A stretch of DNA of 64,000 nucleotides from Echinostoma caproni (GCA_900618425.1 UZAN01040285.1:1-64000), one strand, 5' to 3'. Counted from the first letter of the stretch, positions 46,731-57,285 are shown. The notes: generated from the letters alone by a model not told the origin. Program-made: numbers and translations.

Positions 46731-48320
46731 CTTGATATCCCTCATGGGAAATCATGGAGAAATCGCACTTTACTTTACCTCGGAATGAGCATTGGTCCTC
46801 GTGTGGATTACATTTTAAGGCCGAGAACTATCTACAATTGAGGGGAAACTCCAGCACCTGCAAAAATACTGTGCTTACAGTAGGTAACGCGCCTCGAATA
46901 CAAGGATTAGGATTTTAGTAAACCGTTTGGTCATTTGCAAAGAGTAATGATGGGATTGAGGGAAACTGATAGAAGCGGCAGTTTAATGGCTGCCACAGGG
47001 AAGAATAAAAGGTATCAGTTAAACCATCACAAAAACAAACATTCAGCTAGTTCATAGAATCAACAATCATTGAGACGTGTTCTTAGCAGAGGACGTGGTG
47101 GTGTCATACAGTAGTTTGTTTCCAATAAACTGCGAAATCGAGTGCATTTCGGGAATCATTGATTGAGCAAACAACCAAATGCATTTGATCTTCGAGGCAA
47201 ACGTGACGTCAGTTGTCAACCTGTATCCGACTTGTCCTATTCCCATCGGTTCTATCCTCAATATCTTAATGAACCTCATCCATACGTAACACACAATCAT
47301 CAAAAAGCATCATTTAACCACTAGTCGTGCTTGTGTGCGGGAGTGAACGAGTCAGGGAAATGGAACATCGCGAAATGCATTGAACCGGTTCGGACAACCT
47401 CCGTCTGGTCGAGCATTTCATATGGACTTGGAATATTGTCGCAGAAATAGGGTACACAACAGTTCACGATAAAACTCTGACCCAGATCAGCCCAAATACA
47501 CGTCCAATGTATGAGACGCACACCACTCATAAATCGCAACGATTTCTGTTTTGTCTCTATGCATTCAGCAGTTCTAACCGAATGCCTATTAACTTGCCTG
47601 CATCAGCCCACATAGGATATCCTCTGTATCATACGTTCGAACCCAATTTTGTATGGAAACTGTTACAGTAGCAGTACCCGAAAAACCAGTGACTAGCGCT
47701 TCAAGATTCAAGTCAGACAATAAAGGTTTCGGCTTTCAATCCAAACGATTGCAGCAAAACATAGGTAGAAATACAGTAGTACGCATAACTCCCGGTAACA
47801 TCAGTTAGTTGGGAAAATGTTTTCCTTTCTTTCTCTGCAGGATAAACATATTCATGAAGAACAAATTGTATGTTTCTATACACTTGTCATGAATTTCCCT
47901 TTTTCGTCCACAAATTTCGCATAGTCTATAAAAGATAAAGTCGTAGGATAATCAACACATATCGCTCCTCAAATCATTTGATCGCACAGTGAATTCGCTA
48001 TGTTGTCCCCGTGTAAACTTCAAGAAACCAATCGATTGTGACAGAGAAAGGTGACCTACAATGCTGCATTGAAAATCCCTGATTACTATCCCTAATGACG
48101 GTCAACGTAAATTTGGCGAAATTCTACTCCGTCGATTTCATTTTGAACTCTGGGTTAACATCTTGGGTTTTCATGCCAACACATAAACCCCATAAAAAAG
48201 CAGTCATGGATTTGCAATGTCTTCAAGGCTGATCTTGCTGTAAATGTTAGATAATTTGACTTTTCCTTACAGGCCGTGTAACTTATAGAGTTTTTCCTTA
48301 ACAGTCAGTCTGTGAATTAC
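46731..48320. other. Weak exon-like frames only
   Basis: The minus strand at about 47321-47480 reads SFIVNCCVPYFCDNIPSPYE and onward after an acceptor-like GGGTCAG; a second frame at 47067-47303 (TTDVTFASKIKCIWLFAQSM) ends in a stop. Either could be an exon of the minus-strand series, but I could not match phases. The rest is unassigned. Confidence 0.25.
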
Positions 48321-48324
48321 TCAC

Positions 48325-48516
48325 CACGTTCCAGTTTCATTATATGGTAAAGGAAGTTATCATTAGAGTAAACCGGCATGTTGTCTATTAGTGCGTCATA
48401 GTTGCGGCGGAGCACCAGACCAGAAGTCAGCATGGCTTTGCTGTATTTCACCACGGTTGTTCGAAACTGAGACGATGGGATGTCCAGATTTGTCAAACTG
48501 TACGACAATGACGAGC
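48325..48516 (-). CDS. Putative 192-nt exon, unknown gene
   Basis: The minus strand has acceptor CTTCGCAG and a strong donor, CGTG followed by GTGAGT. In phase 1-1, 64 codons read SSLSYSLTNLDIPSSQFRTT, then VVKYSKAMLTSGLVLRRNYD and FLYHIMKLER, with no stop. It joins in frame to the preceding minus-strand exon at 49263-49485 (glycine at the junction). Codon use and splice signals make it one of the better exon candidates here. The protein family is not recognised. Confidence 0.5.
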
Positions 48517-49262
48517 CTGCGAAGCCGGTTTTTGTTGTAATGAACCAATCAATTTGGCATGTGAACAAAGATGTGAAAATATGATTGCTTGGCTCAATGG
48601 AACATGGTAGGTGTATGTTTGGATAAGATCAATACGCATAGGCATGAAGCTGATGGTTAAGGCCAAACGGGACCCGTGAAATTTTCTCATTTACGTTAAG
48701 CAGCCGGTGACCACAGCCAGAGATTCATCTAATATCCAGGTGGACTGATCCAATGCAGCGTAACGTTCAGGAAACATTCTAGTCAAATGTGTTTTGAACA
48801 ATTAACCGAGAGGAATCTTCAGTAGGCTCAGAAAGAATTACTGGGTTTGAACAGCAAAAATGCAAAGACAACCTCCCAGTTTGGCAGCAGTTACAAAACC
48901 GCACATCGTCTAGCTCAATTATCGTTATTCCATAGAACTGTCATAAACGGTGTCCAGTTTGAGTGGAGATACCGATCCGTGAGCATTCGCATTTTGTGTT
49001 ATCACTTTTGATTTATTTCAAGGGTTGTGAGTGCAAAACAAAAGACCGTTTGTTTTTCAGTTGAGGGTTTTCCATTACAGTCTGTAAGGCGGATTAAAAA
49101 GCGCACGGAGACAGTCGGCAGCAATATTTGTCGTACTTTAGACACCGTCATACGCATTCATCGTATAGTAACAAAATTCTAATGAACACAAAGGGTTATG
49201 TGGTTTCACCAGCGCGGATGACGGATGAATAGAAATCAAATGTGCAAACAAAAGTGTTGTAC

Positions 49263-49485
49263 CGTTGCAGCTGCAGAACAGGAAATCGCAATCAAAACTG
49301 GACCTTATACTGCGAAATTTATTGAACGATTCACAAAATATCTGAATAATGCTGTCGATGAGAACTCTATCACTATATTGAGGCAGTAACAGCGAGGAAT
49401 TGAGAAGGATTTCTCGAGTCCAGCTATCGGCAAGACTCTGATCGATAGATTTCTTGATGGATATCATCCAACCCGTGAAATGAAA
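49263..49485 (-). CDS. Putative 223-nt exon, unknown gene
   Basis: The minus strand has acceptor TCGTTTCCCAG and donor CAACG followed by GTACAAC, phase 0 to phase 1. The 74 codons include FHFTGWMISIKKSIDQSLAD, SWTREILLNSSLLLPQYSDR and a cysteine-rich end (CDFLFCSCN). The frame stays open well beyond the exon on both sides (49138-49527), consistent with coding sequence but also making the exact borders uncertain. The family is unknown. Confidence 0.42.
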
Positions 49486-49812
49486 CTGGGAAACGAGCGG
49501 AATGTGCCGATGGGTTACAGGGATCAAGTAACTTAAAACTGAGGCTGTATATTCGCAACACCTGCTGCTGTCTTAGTTCTGGACTCTCCAAAGTGGGTTG
49601 TGAAGCCGTCCGGGGCTACACATTCATCGGAGGGCTTAAATAAAATGCAATATCATGTTCATCAGTCGGTGGCATCTTGAAATGAGAATGTCATTTAAAG
49701 ATTACTTGGCTTGTTTCCAAAGGGTTTCTCTCACGCTTTTCCAAGTTGATTGCTACTCAGGATGTTTCATATATTTTTTCTTTGACAGTGCGCCCGACCA
49801 TCTGATACTCAC

Positions 49813-50130
49813 TTACTTTCCAATCAAAAAAATTGACTCCTGCCACATTGGGAACTCTCCTCTAACACACTGAAAGTGACCTTCAGTAAATTTTAACGGG
49901 TAAACGTTTTTTAATTCTTCAAGTTGCTTATTATTTAGCACATTGGAAACTGGTTTCATGAACAGACTGAAACCATATGAGATGTGCAAATGGTTCAACG
50001 ATACAGGCGCATCATTTAAGTCACCTAACACAGTTATGAGGGACAACTGCGCAGCATACAACTGCCACACCTCATTTCTTGGCCACGATTTGCAGAAATT
50101 ACATTTGTAGAAGGTAAGATGTTCCAACAA
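49813..50130 (-). other. Minus-strand open frame overlapping the 32.8-kb paralogous block
   Basis: This is a 105-codon frame (SLITVLGDLNDAPVSLNHLH, then GFSLFMKPVSNVLNN). The related block at 32.8 kb is best preserved in a different frame (CDFANLGYGIRCEGC there, ISANRGQEMRCGSC here), so this frame may not be the real one. Which frame is coding is open. Confidence 0.2.
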
Positions 50131-50173
50131 CCATCGACCTTAGAGTAACCCGATACTTTTTGGTCTGACTCAC

Positions 50174-50215
50174 CAACAGCAATATGGCCAAAGATTGTGC
50201 GTTGAAACTAAAGGA
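50174..50215 (-). CDS. Putative 42-nt microexon
   Basis: The minus strand has acceptor AACCCGTAG (weak) and donor CTGTTG followed by GTGAGTC. The 14 codons read SFSFNAQSLAILLL, hydrophobic like part of a signal or membrane segment. The related sequence at about 33 kb keeps FSLDAQTLVLPL but loses the donor. Confidence 0.28.
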
Positions 50216-50512
50216 CTACGGGTTGTGGTTCATCTATATTCCCTCGGAATCTTGAGTTTATTGAATACACACGTAGTTAATGATGGTCTTACAAATCTAT
50301 GCCAGACATACAGTAGAATGCTGTTTGAAAGCTGTAGCTTTTTGCATTGAAATGTGATTAACCCCCGAGATTGAATGGTTGATGATTGCAGACGAGTAAT
50401 TCAAGGCATTATCAAAATTGGCTCTTCAATTGTCGCCAGTCGCTTAGAAAACTTGGCTGCTTGATTATCCTACACCCAATAACATAAGAAAGAAGTCAAC
50501 AGCAGCCACCTC

Positions 50513-51028
50513 NNNNNNNNNNNNNNNNNNNNNNNNNNNNNNNNNNNNNNNNNNNNNNNNNNNNNNNNNNNNNNNNNNNNNNNNNNNNNNNNNNNNNNNN
50601 NNNNNNNNNNNNNNNNNNNNNNNNNNNNNNNNNNNNNNNNNNNNNNNNNNNNNNNNNNNNNNNNNNNNNNNNNNNNNNNNNNNNNNNNNNNNNNNNNNNN
50701 NNNNNNNNNNNNNNNNNNNNNNNNNNNNNNNNNNNNNNNNNNNNNNNNNNNNNNNNNNNNNNNNNNNNNNNNNNNNNNNNNNNNNNNNNNNNNNNNNNNN
50801 NNNNNNNNNNNNNNNNNNNNNNNNNNNNNNNNNNNNNNNNNNNNNNNNNNNNNNNNNNNNNNNNNNNNNNNNNNNNNNNNNNNNNNNNNNNNNNNNNNNN
50901 NNNNNNNNNNNNNNNNNNNNNNNNNNNNNNNNNNNNNNNNNNNNNNNNNNNNNNNNNNNNNNNNNNNNNNNNNNNNNNNNNNNNNNNNNNNNNNNNNNNN
51001 NNNNNNNNNNNNNNNNNNNNNNNNNNNN
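50513..51028. other. Assembly gap (516 N)
   Basis: A run of N lying within the minus-strand exon series. Frames reading through it are artefacts. Confidence 1.
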
Positions 51029-51072
51029 AAGTGCTCATCAACAAATAAAACCTCGCTTCTCGTTGTCCTTAC

Positions 51073-51280
51073 CCGGTTTGATCACTAGAGCTTGAAAGTC
51101 GGTGTCGGCCTTCTTCGTTTTGATACGCTCCAACCATTCTCCGACTGCTCAATAGTTGCTTGCTGAGATGGGGCCGTTATAGACGGATAGTTNAACCAAG
51201 TTGTTTAGATCGACGTCGTATACATGACACGTAATTGGACAGCCACCCAATACAGAATCACCGGTACGCCACAGATTCAC
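51073..51280 (-). pseudogene. Exon-like frame resembling a filamin-type repeat end, with an in-frame TGA
   Basis: The minus strand has acceptor CCCCCCATTCAG, then VNLWRTGDSVLGGCPITCHV and YDVDLNNLV, an N at 51193, LSVYNGPISASNY, TGA, GEWLERIKTKKADTDFQALV, and donor ACCGG followed by GTAAGG. The G-x-x-V-x-G-x-P-x-x-C-x-V-Y-D pattern is like the last strand of a filamin immunoglobulin-like repeat followed by a linker, but this rests on one short motif. The phase is 0 to 1 if the TGA is a mutation or base error. An alternative is an unrelated secreted protein. Confidence 0.28.
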
Positions 51281-52590
51281 CTGAATGGGGGGCGAATATG
51301 GAGAAGTAGATAACCAGATTATGTCAAACACTATACAGTTTTTACTACTTTGAAACATAAGTATACTATGTTCAAAATAATTTTGCTTTCGGTCTTTGAT
51401 TCAGATAGTTTGCACGTCACATTTATTATCCACCACATGCACACATAGTTTACTTCGTCTATTGCATGACAAGGAATTAAGGTGGATCGATTCCCATCAA
51501 TATCCAGGTCAAGAACTACTCTTATCTTCCTTTTAAGATTTGTCTGTGCTCGCTGATCATACCATACAAATTGTGTTTATTACGTATTGAACGCGGTGTG
51601 CATGAAGCGAATAAAACGTGTAATCATCGAAACTGTCACATGGAACTATGAGAATAAGCGCAAGAGGCGGGAGGGGGGTTGGAGGCGGAATTCATTTACA
51701 CGGCAATTTATTGGTTCGGTTATTTCATACATAGAAGGATCCTATGAGCGAGAGAAACAGAAAGCGAAAACGCGTTCTACCCTTCTGCGGTTGACTAGAC
51801 AATTGCTGATCAGTTTGTTTTACAACGACCGAATCGTTTTTGGTACTCTGCTACATTGGCTGACACTTGTTATTAGTTTCCAAATAGAAATGAGGTTGGA
51901 TATACTTTGTTACAGAGCTTTCTATTAGTGATTGTAGGTAAGCAAAATCTGCTTTGCCTTTACAATTAGACGAAATTGCCGTGCTTTCAATTCACCCTCA
52001 TCCCGATGCTTCTCCAAGGCATTTTCTTACGGGCCAATGAATTCGAAATATTTCTCAGAAATTCGGATATGAATAAATGACGGGGGGTCTCTTAGCAACT
52101 CAAACGAACATTTTTCGGTATTTTCACGGATTATTGATGTTCCTTAAAAGCACTGGTGTAACTCTGGATTAGATATGTAATACCAAGCAGTATTTGATAA
52201 AAATGTGCCAGTCAGGAAGGATATACGTGATGAATATTTCACATCTAACTAGTGCATTTTCAGCAGTAAATGTGACTGCTTTGTAAAATTCATCGGACGA
52301 TTTAACTAGGTACAACGAGCTTTGTGTAAGTAAAGCAGTTTCACTTCCAGAAGGACCAGTATGAAGCTTTTAGGTTCGTCGCACGCTTCCACTTATACTG
52401 ACTCCTAGTGCAGTCAATGAATTTCCCGATTCCCAATCAAGGAAACTGGGCTTGTTTGCTGTTAGGTCTCCGTATGTAAAAACATATTTCTGTCTGACTA
52501 CTGCCTTCACTAAATATTTGATGTGTCGGGCCTACGAGATGACGCATACTCTGGAGTAACGCGTTACAGTTTATGGACAACTGAGATCAA
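51281..52590. other. Unassigned stretch
   Basis: A 113-codon plus-strand frame (51587-51928) is basic and serine/threonine-rich, without a motif or splice context; I do not regard it as a gene. Nothing else was seen. Confidence 0.35.
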
Positions 52591-52599
52591 TCAAACTTC

Positions 52600-52815
52600 A
52601 CGGGTGACGTCAACAACGCGCGTGCGCGTCCCTGATTCTGACTACATACCATAGGTGGATCTTACCAGCCAATCAGAGACCGTGTGATTCAGGCAGAAGC
52701 AGAACGATGCAAGCAATCTTGAAACGTGATTGGTAAAAGCCCGAATAACCAATGAACTATTTTGTACATATTATTAAACCCGCTACATTTCTTCCAATAA
52801 GCAAAAGACTACTCC
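52600..52815 (+). promoter_or_regulatory. CRE and CCAAT-box cluster (putative promoter or LTR)
   Basis: A full CRE palindrome TGACGTCA lies at 52605-52612, directly followed by a CpG-rich run (ACGCGCGTGCGCG). CCAAT cores lie at 52669, 52749 and 52794, with an inverted one (ATTGG) at 52729. This density of vertebrate-type promoter boxes within 210 bp stands out from the AT-rich background. No clear gene follows; an open frame from 52837 to 53064 lacks an ATG. It could be the promoter of an unrecognised gene or part of an LTR. Confidence 0.3.
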
Positions 52816-53136
52816 TGTGGCCTTATCCTCAGTCACTTGGGACGTTGTGTGCAAGTACCAGTGAGATCCAGTGCTTACGTGATTCAGTCCGTGATTGCTA
52901 ATCCTAGATTCGTATTTCGTAATCCGTATCGCGTGGTTCGTACTCCGAGTTCAGTGCGTATTTCTATTACTACTTCTACAATCATTACAAAATATCCGGA
53001 TTTGAAATCAAGAATATGTCTCCACCTGGCTATAAATCAAAGGTTTTTTGTTCGAAAGCAATAAAAAATGTACATGTATGAAACATTTGATATTCACAAT
53101 TTACGACTAACCTGTTCGCAAACGATTTTTTGCAGA

Positions 53137-53227
53137 TTCCGGAATTTGCTGCTATGAATTTGGTGGGTCCAGTCTCAATAAGTTTGACTGGATTTTCCGT
53201 AGTTGTATTCGCCCTCTATGAAAACGG
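53137..53227. other. Exon-like interval, strand unclear
   Basis: On the plus strand it is bounded by a strong acceptor (GATTTTTTGCAG) and GTAGGC, with an open frame IPEFAAMNLVGPVSISLTGF, then SVVVFALYENGL. On the minus strand it is bounded by CGCTGCAG and GTTAGTC, with a broken frame. The plus-strand reading is the more convincing. The family is not recognised. Confidence 0.25.
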
Positions 53228-53519
53228 TCTGGTAGGCTGCAGCGAAAACGAAGATGATAAAAAATAAGTACACATAGATCATAATCAATAGAAGATGACT
53301 GACAAAAGAACACTGATTTGTTTCGGTAAGTAATTCCTCGAAATATGTTCTCGGGAACGTTTCATCACAAACTGCAATTTAAAACGTATCGTATTTGTGG
53401 ATCCGCTACGGATCAGACCGGTTGGCGATAAGTAGCACACACAAACACATTTTCCACATGTGCCCTAATTAGATCATGTTCACTACGTTCGGTGAGGGGT
53501 TTTCTTTTTTTCACTTGTT

Positions 53520-53625
53520 TTTTCTGTTTATTGAATATACAATTGTACAGTCAGCTTTCAAGAATGGGGCTGCGGCCATACAAGGCTGCTTGGGGAAATA
53601 TCATCATCATCATCATCGTACAGCG
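53520..53625 (-). repeat. SINE family S2 tail fragment
   Basis: TTATTGAATATACAATTGTA, then GGGGCTGCGGCCATACAAGG and CTTGGGGAAATA, matches 55702-55780 closely. Neither copy shows a poly(A) tail. This copy lacks the tRNA-like head and carries a short ATC microsatellite (TCATCATCATCATCATC) at its end. Confidence 0.55.
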
Positions 53626-53939
53626 AAATACAGAAAAGCGAACCTCACTGATCGCTGATCACAATGCATATGCACTAGAGACTGATGGATGGGTACTGCT
53701 AGGGTGTCCAGCCACCAAGCATGAGAACGATTATGGTTCTCAGCCAAAACCTTCAGTTCTGAAAAGAGCCTAGCCGCAACGCAGTGGGTGATGCAAAATG
53801 GAGGCCCATTTACTTGGATCAATTACTCGTCCTCTATTTTTCTACCGATTGAAATGCAAATTCCAGTAGAACCCCCCAACTTGGAAAAGAGGGAGACTGG
53901 GCTTAGTAAGATCTCTACCCTTCGACCTTCCAGACATGA

Positions 53940-54150
53940 TTAGATCTTCGGCTTTTGTGTAGCTCGTTGGGTCAGACAGGTGCACATGCCATCATACCAC
54001 GTCAAGGTGTAGCCTCGTCGTGATGGACTGCAGTCTACATGTGATGCGGAAATATATAAATGGGGAAGACGGATGACAATGGAGCGGTTCGAACCCGGGA
54101 CCTCCGGGTCACAATTTGGTGACCTAACCACTTGGCCACCACCGATAGCA
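53940..54150 (-). repeat. tRNA-derived SINE family S2, head with intact Pol III boxes
   Basis: The minus strand reads GTGGCCAAGTGGTTAGGTCA (A box, TGGCCAAGTGG) and GGTCCCGGGTTCGAACCGC (perfect B box) 35 nt later, at about 54083-54145. It then runs into unrelated body sequence. The D-arm-like part resembles a serine or leucine tRNA. The cloverleaf is not completed by an acceptor stem, so it is a SINE rather than a tRNA gene. Confidence 0.65.
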
Positions 54151-54438
54151 AGGAATTAGTTAGATATGCGTTAGTGTCCATGCCTGTCATAAGGGAACGC
54201 AAAACATTGTTTATTTACATCCTTCGGTTTTCATACAACCAGTTCGGATCAATGTTTGTTCCTTCTGCTCAGTCACTTCTAGGTGATACTTTACGTATTT
54301 CGTAAGACGGGTCTATTCCAATAAAAGTATCGTGTGAATGGAGGTTTAAACCAATGAGCTTGCGTTTGGGTACACCCATGGGGGGGGACTAGAATTTGTC
54401 TTAGAAGAGAAAAAGGTTTGGTTTACGGTAGCACTTAC

Positions 54439-54456
54439 CCAAATTTTCCTGGTCCT
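54439..54456 (-). CDS. Putative 18-nt microexon
   Basis: The minus strand has a pyrimidine-rich acceptor (TTCTGTTCAGTTCAG), 18 nt (AGGACCAGGAAAATTTGG), then an ideal donor (GTAAGT). In frame 0 it reads RTRKIW. An alternative acceptor 5 nt upstream would give a 23-nt exon, which would shift frame. No neighbouring exon of the same gene is identified. Confidence 0.35.
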
Positions 54457-55220
54457 CTGAACTGAACAGAAATAGATAAACATGGGACAATGATGAACGT
54501 TTTGAATCAAAAGATGAATTCTCAAAATAATATTGATAACAAAATTGTACATGCTCAATGAGGGGTAATTAAAAGATAATGAGAAAATATGCTGGCGCGT
54601 TTACGAGAAGTGAGTTTAATTTTTCATGCAACCCCACACCTCTTTACTGAGGAACGGATATCGAAACAAGGACGCGTATTGGTTTGGATACTTTTCATTT
54701 ACTATAGAAATCCGCATTGGTTCTGTACTCCAAATCTACGACGGTTATCTTCGAAAAGATGTGATTTTTTCACCGCTCGGTTCTGCAAATGAATAATGGA
54801 ATTTATCGAAGGAACATCATTTCTGTGCCCGCGTTCATTAGATCTAAACTGCATGCTTTCTCGGGCGAGTGGAGAATAATTATCTGAAGATTTTGAACAT
54901 TGTGTCATTCTTTAATCGGTGGAGCGTTCATCCGGTCATGCCTTCAAGATACGCACGCAGTTGTTGATTCTGACGAATGTTGTACATCTGTTGGATTTTT
55001 TCAACGTGTTCCTAATGCCCATTAATCAGTTATGTAGTCGTGTCTTGTACCTACCTCGAGTAGCTCTCAACGTCTGTATTCCGCACGACAATAATTGTTT
55101 CGAAAGATGGTTTACTTGGACCTCTAGCTTGTATTGTATTCTCTGGTTATCTCACTATAATGCAAAATGAGTAGAGCTCATTTGTTTTAAACAAATCCAG
55201 TATTAACCACAAAAGAAAGC

Positions 55221-55284
55221 ATGCTTTTTCTTTTTCTAATTACTTGTACACTTGTTCCTATCGCTCGTGAATTAAAGTATAAAG
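55221..55284 (+). CDS. Putative first exon of a small secreted protein
   Basis: ATG followed by MLFLFLITCTLVPIARELKY and a consensus donor (AAAG then GTGAGT). The hydrophobic run after the start is a typical signal peptide. The exon ends in phase 1 (64 nt). It cannot be joined directly to the exon at 55989 (phase 0), but it is in frame with the one starting at 57001 (two leading bases, giving a glycine). Intermediate microexons are possible. Confidence 0.4.
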
Positions 55285-55699
55285 GTGAGTACAATTGGTC
55301 TAGCTAGGGAGTGATTTGCATCTTGACATTGTGTTCAGAATTGCGGTTGTTGTTGTTGATCGACGAGTCAAATTGAGAAGGAATGAATCCAACAGCTTAG
55401 ATTGGTGATTAGTTATCAAAATACTTCAAAATTCATTAGATATTAATTCGATCTTTTCATTTCGTCATCCAAGGATAACCGATTATTAAGGTGGCGTTTT
55501 GCATGAAATTGAGGTGGAACTATTTCTGAGCGAGAGATGATTGAATGTTCTTTTGCAACAGAGTTTGCGATTTAAGTTTACAACCAACACCAACACCTGA
55601 TAACGGGCGAACCTATTTTGTAGTTGGGGAACTCTGTAATTTTGTCGAAGAGTTTCACTTGTATATGTAATAAATGTATAAATGTATTTTTATTTCTTT

Positions 55700-55875
55700 T
55701 TTTATTTATTGAGTATACAAATATACAGTCAAATTTCAGGAAGAGGGCTGCGGCCATACAAAAGCTTCCTGGGGAAATACAAAAATAGGAAAGACGGGCG
55801 GCGGCGGTGTGGTTTGAAACCAGAACTTCCAGGTCATAATTTGATGACCTAATCACTTGGCCACTTGTTGAATGA
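55700..55875 (-). repeat. tRNA-derived SINE family S2, second copy
   Basis: The minus strand reads GTGGCCAAGTGATTAGGTCA and CTGGTTTCAAACCACAC (decayed B box), then a GC-rich spacer (GCCGCCGCCCG) and the same tail as 53520-53625. It lies in the putative intron between 55284 and 55989. Confidence 0.6.
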
Positions 55876-55988
55876 GAAAGATTTAACCACACTGATTGCA
55901 TTGAAACACGGACAATACCGAAATAACTTATGTGAAAACTTTAAAGTACCTCATTCACTTCTGTGTATTGGTTTTTTTCCTTTTTCAG

Positions 55989-56151
55989 AAAATAAAAAGC
56001 AACCATGAAGTTCCAGGACAGTACGTGTGTTACGCGTTTTTAAACGCTGATGTACTGAACAACAAAATCCAAGTTACTTTTACGGATTCACCAACTGAAC
56101 GGTCTACCTGCAACAAAGACAGCTGGCGCAGAAATCCGGCAGATCATATGT
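55989..56151 (+). CDS. Putative 163-nt exon, cysteine-containing, unknown gene
   Basis: A strong acceptor (TTTTTTCCTTTTTCAG), frame KIKSNHEVPGQYVCYAFLNA, then DVLNNKIQVTFTDSPTERST and CNKDSWRRNPADHMC, donor GTAGGT. Phase 0 to 1. Its two central cysteines are 26 residues apart, preceded by GQ and followed by a basic stretch. The stretch at 57001-57212 shows the same layout (GQ, C, 25 residues, C), which suggests related small domains. No family is recognised. Confidence 0.45.
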
Positions 56152-57000
56152 GTAGGTCAGCGGACTTGATATATATCTGTACATATTCATTGCTTGGCGG
56201 ATTGGTTTTTTATTAGTTTAGCAACTGTTGCATTATATTGGTGACATTTAGAATACATGCGTGTTAACTGAATCTAGTTGGAGTGGCCTACAGCTTTTGT
56301 CCAAATAAGTTTTGTGTTATCAAAAATCTAAGGCGTTTTCATATCCCAGTGTGGCTTGAGAAAGCTAGGGAGGACAATTTTCAGACCGTCACGTCCTCGA
56401 ATGATACGAAAAGTTTTAGGTGTTCAAGAACACAACACTTATTCGAACATAAACATTGCGTCACTCCAACCCACTTATTTTTGATCAACTTCAACCCAAC
56501 AAACACAAGGTTACTGAAATTTTCTTCAGCTCTCGTCGTTCACACTCATAAACTCAATCTACGCGAACAACATGAATGATTAGCCACATTCGCTTTTCCT
56601 CGGCGAATGACCCCGTACCCTCGTCCCCTCCCACCTATTGTGTTGTTGTGTTGTGTTGTCCGTTGTGATTAGCGAGTGATCTGTTGCCTTCCTCTCACAG
56701 TTATTATTATCTCACTGACTATAAGCAAATCAATTTGACTGTAGTATGCAGTTTGTGTACAGATGCAGTGAAATAACCATGGATACATTGTACAAATCCA
56801 TGTTCCTGACTACTCTGTTCAAATTTGTGAAGGTAAAACATTGTACTCTCGTTTTGAATCCGTGTGTGCGTTTTATTTTCCCGTTTCTCGAGTAAGTCAA
56901 GGAATTCATGCTGAGTGGCACGGTGGTCATCGGGAAGAAGTCTCTCACCTACCATCCACGATATAACGAACTGAAATCAAACATTCGCGTATCACTTCAG

Positions 57001-57212
57001 GAGTCCTTTTGTTCTCATGTGAGTTCTTGTTGTTGCTGTTATTGCTCGTGAATGCTTGTTGCAAAGTTAATCCTCCAGTTGACGAATACAAACTTGGGCA
57101 ATTCAACTTCATTTGCTGGTCAAATACAGCACTTCTCATAGGTCAAAAAATAACAAAAGTTTGGCAAATCCAGAACGGTCGTTCAGGACTGTGCGCATGG
57201 GTTATATTATAG
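57001..57212 (+). CDS. Putative terminal exon with leucine run, unknown gene
   Basis: The acceptor CGTATCACTTCAG ends at 57000. After two leading bases the frame reads VLLFSCEFLLLLLLLVNACC, then KVNPPVDEYKLGQFNFICWS and KITKVWQIQNGRSGLCAWVI, then TAG. There is no ATG, so it must be spliced on or be spurious. The leucine run could be a membrane or signal segment. It is in frame with the phase-1 first exon at 55221-55284. Confidence 0.35.
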
Positions 57213-57285
57213 GACGGGGAGGAATGGGTGTTTAAATCATTCTGCACATATCATTTTATTGTTGATTGATTTAAACTGACCATCC

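Noticed and set aside
50496..51044. 182-codon minus-strand open frame
   Set aside because: It consists of the second N gap.
53137..53227. Kunitz-type inhibitor domain (frame reading CCYEFGGSSLNKFDWIFRSC)
   Set aside because: The FGG and cysteine spacing is reminiscent, but it is two residues short between GG and F, lacks the YGGC cysteine, and the frame hits a stop. The alternative frame fits the splice sites better.
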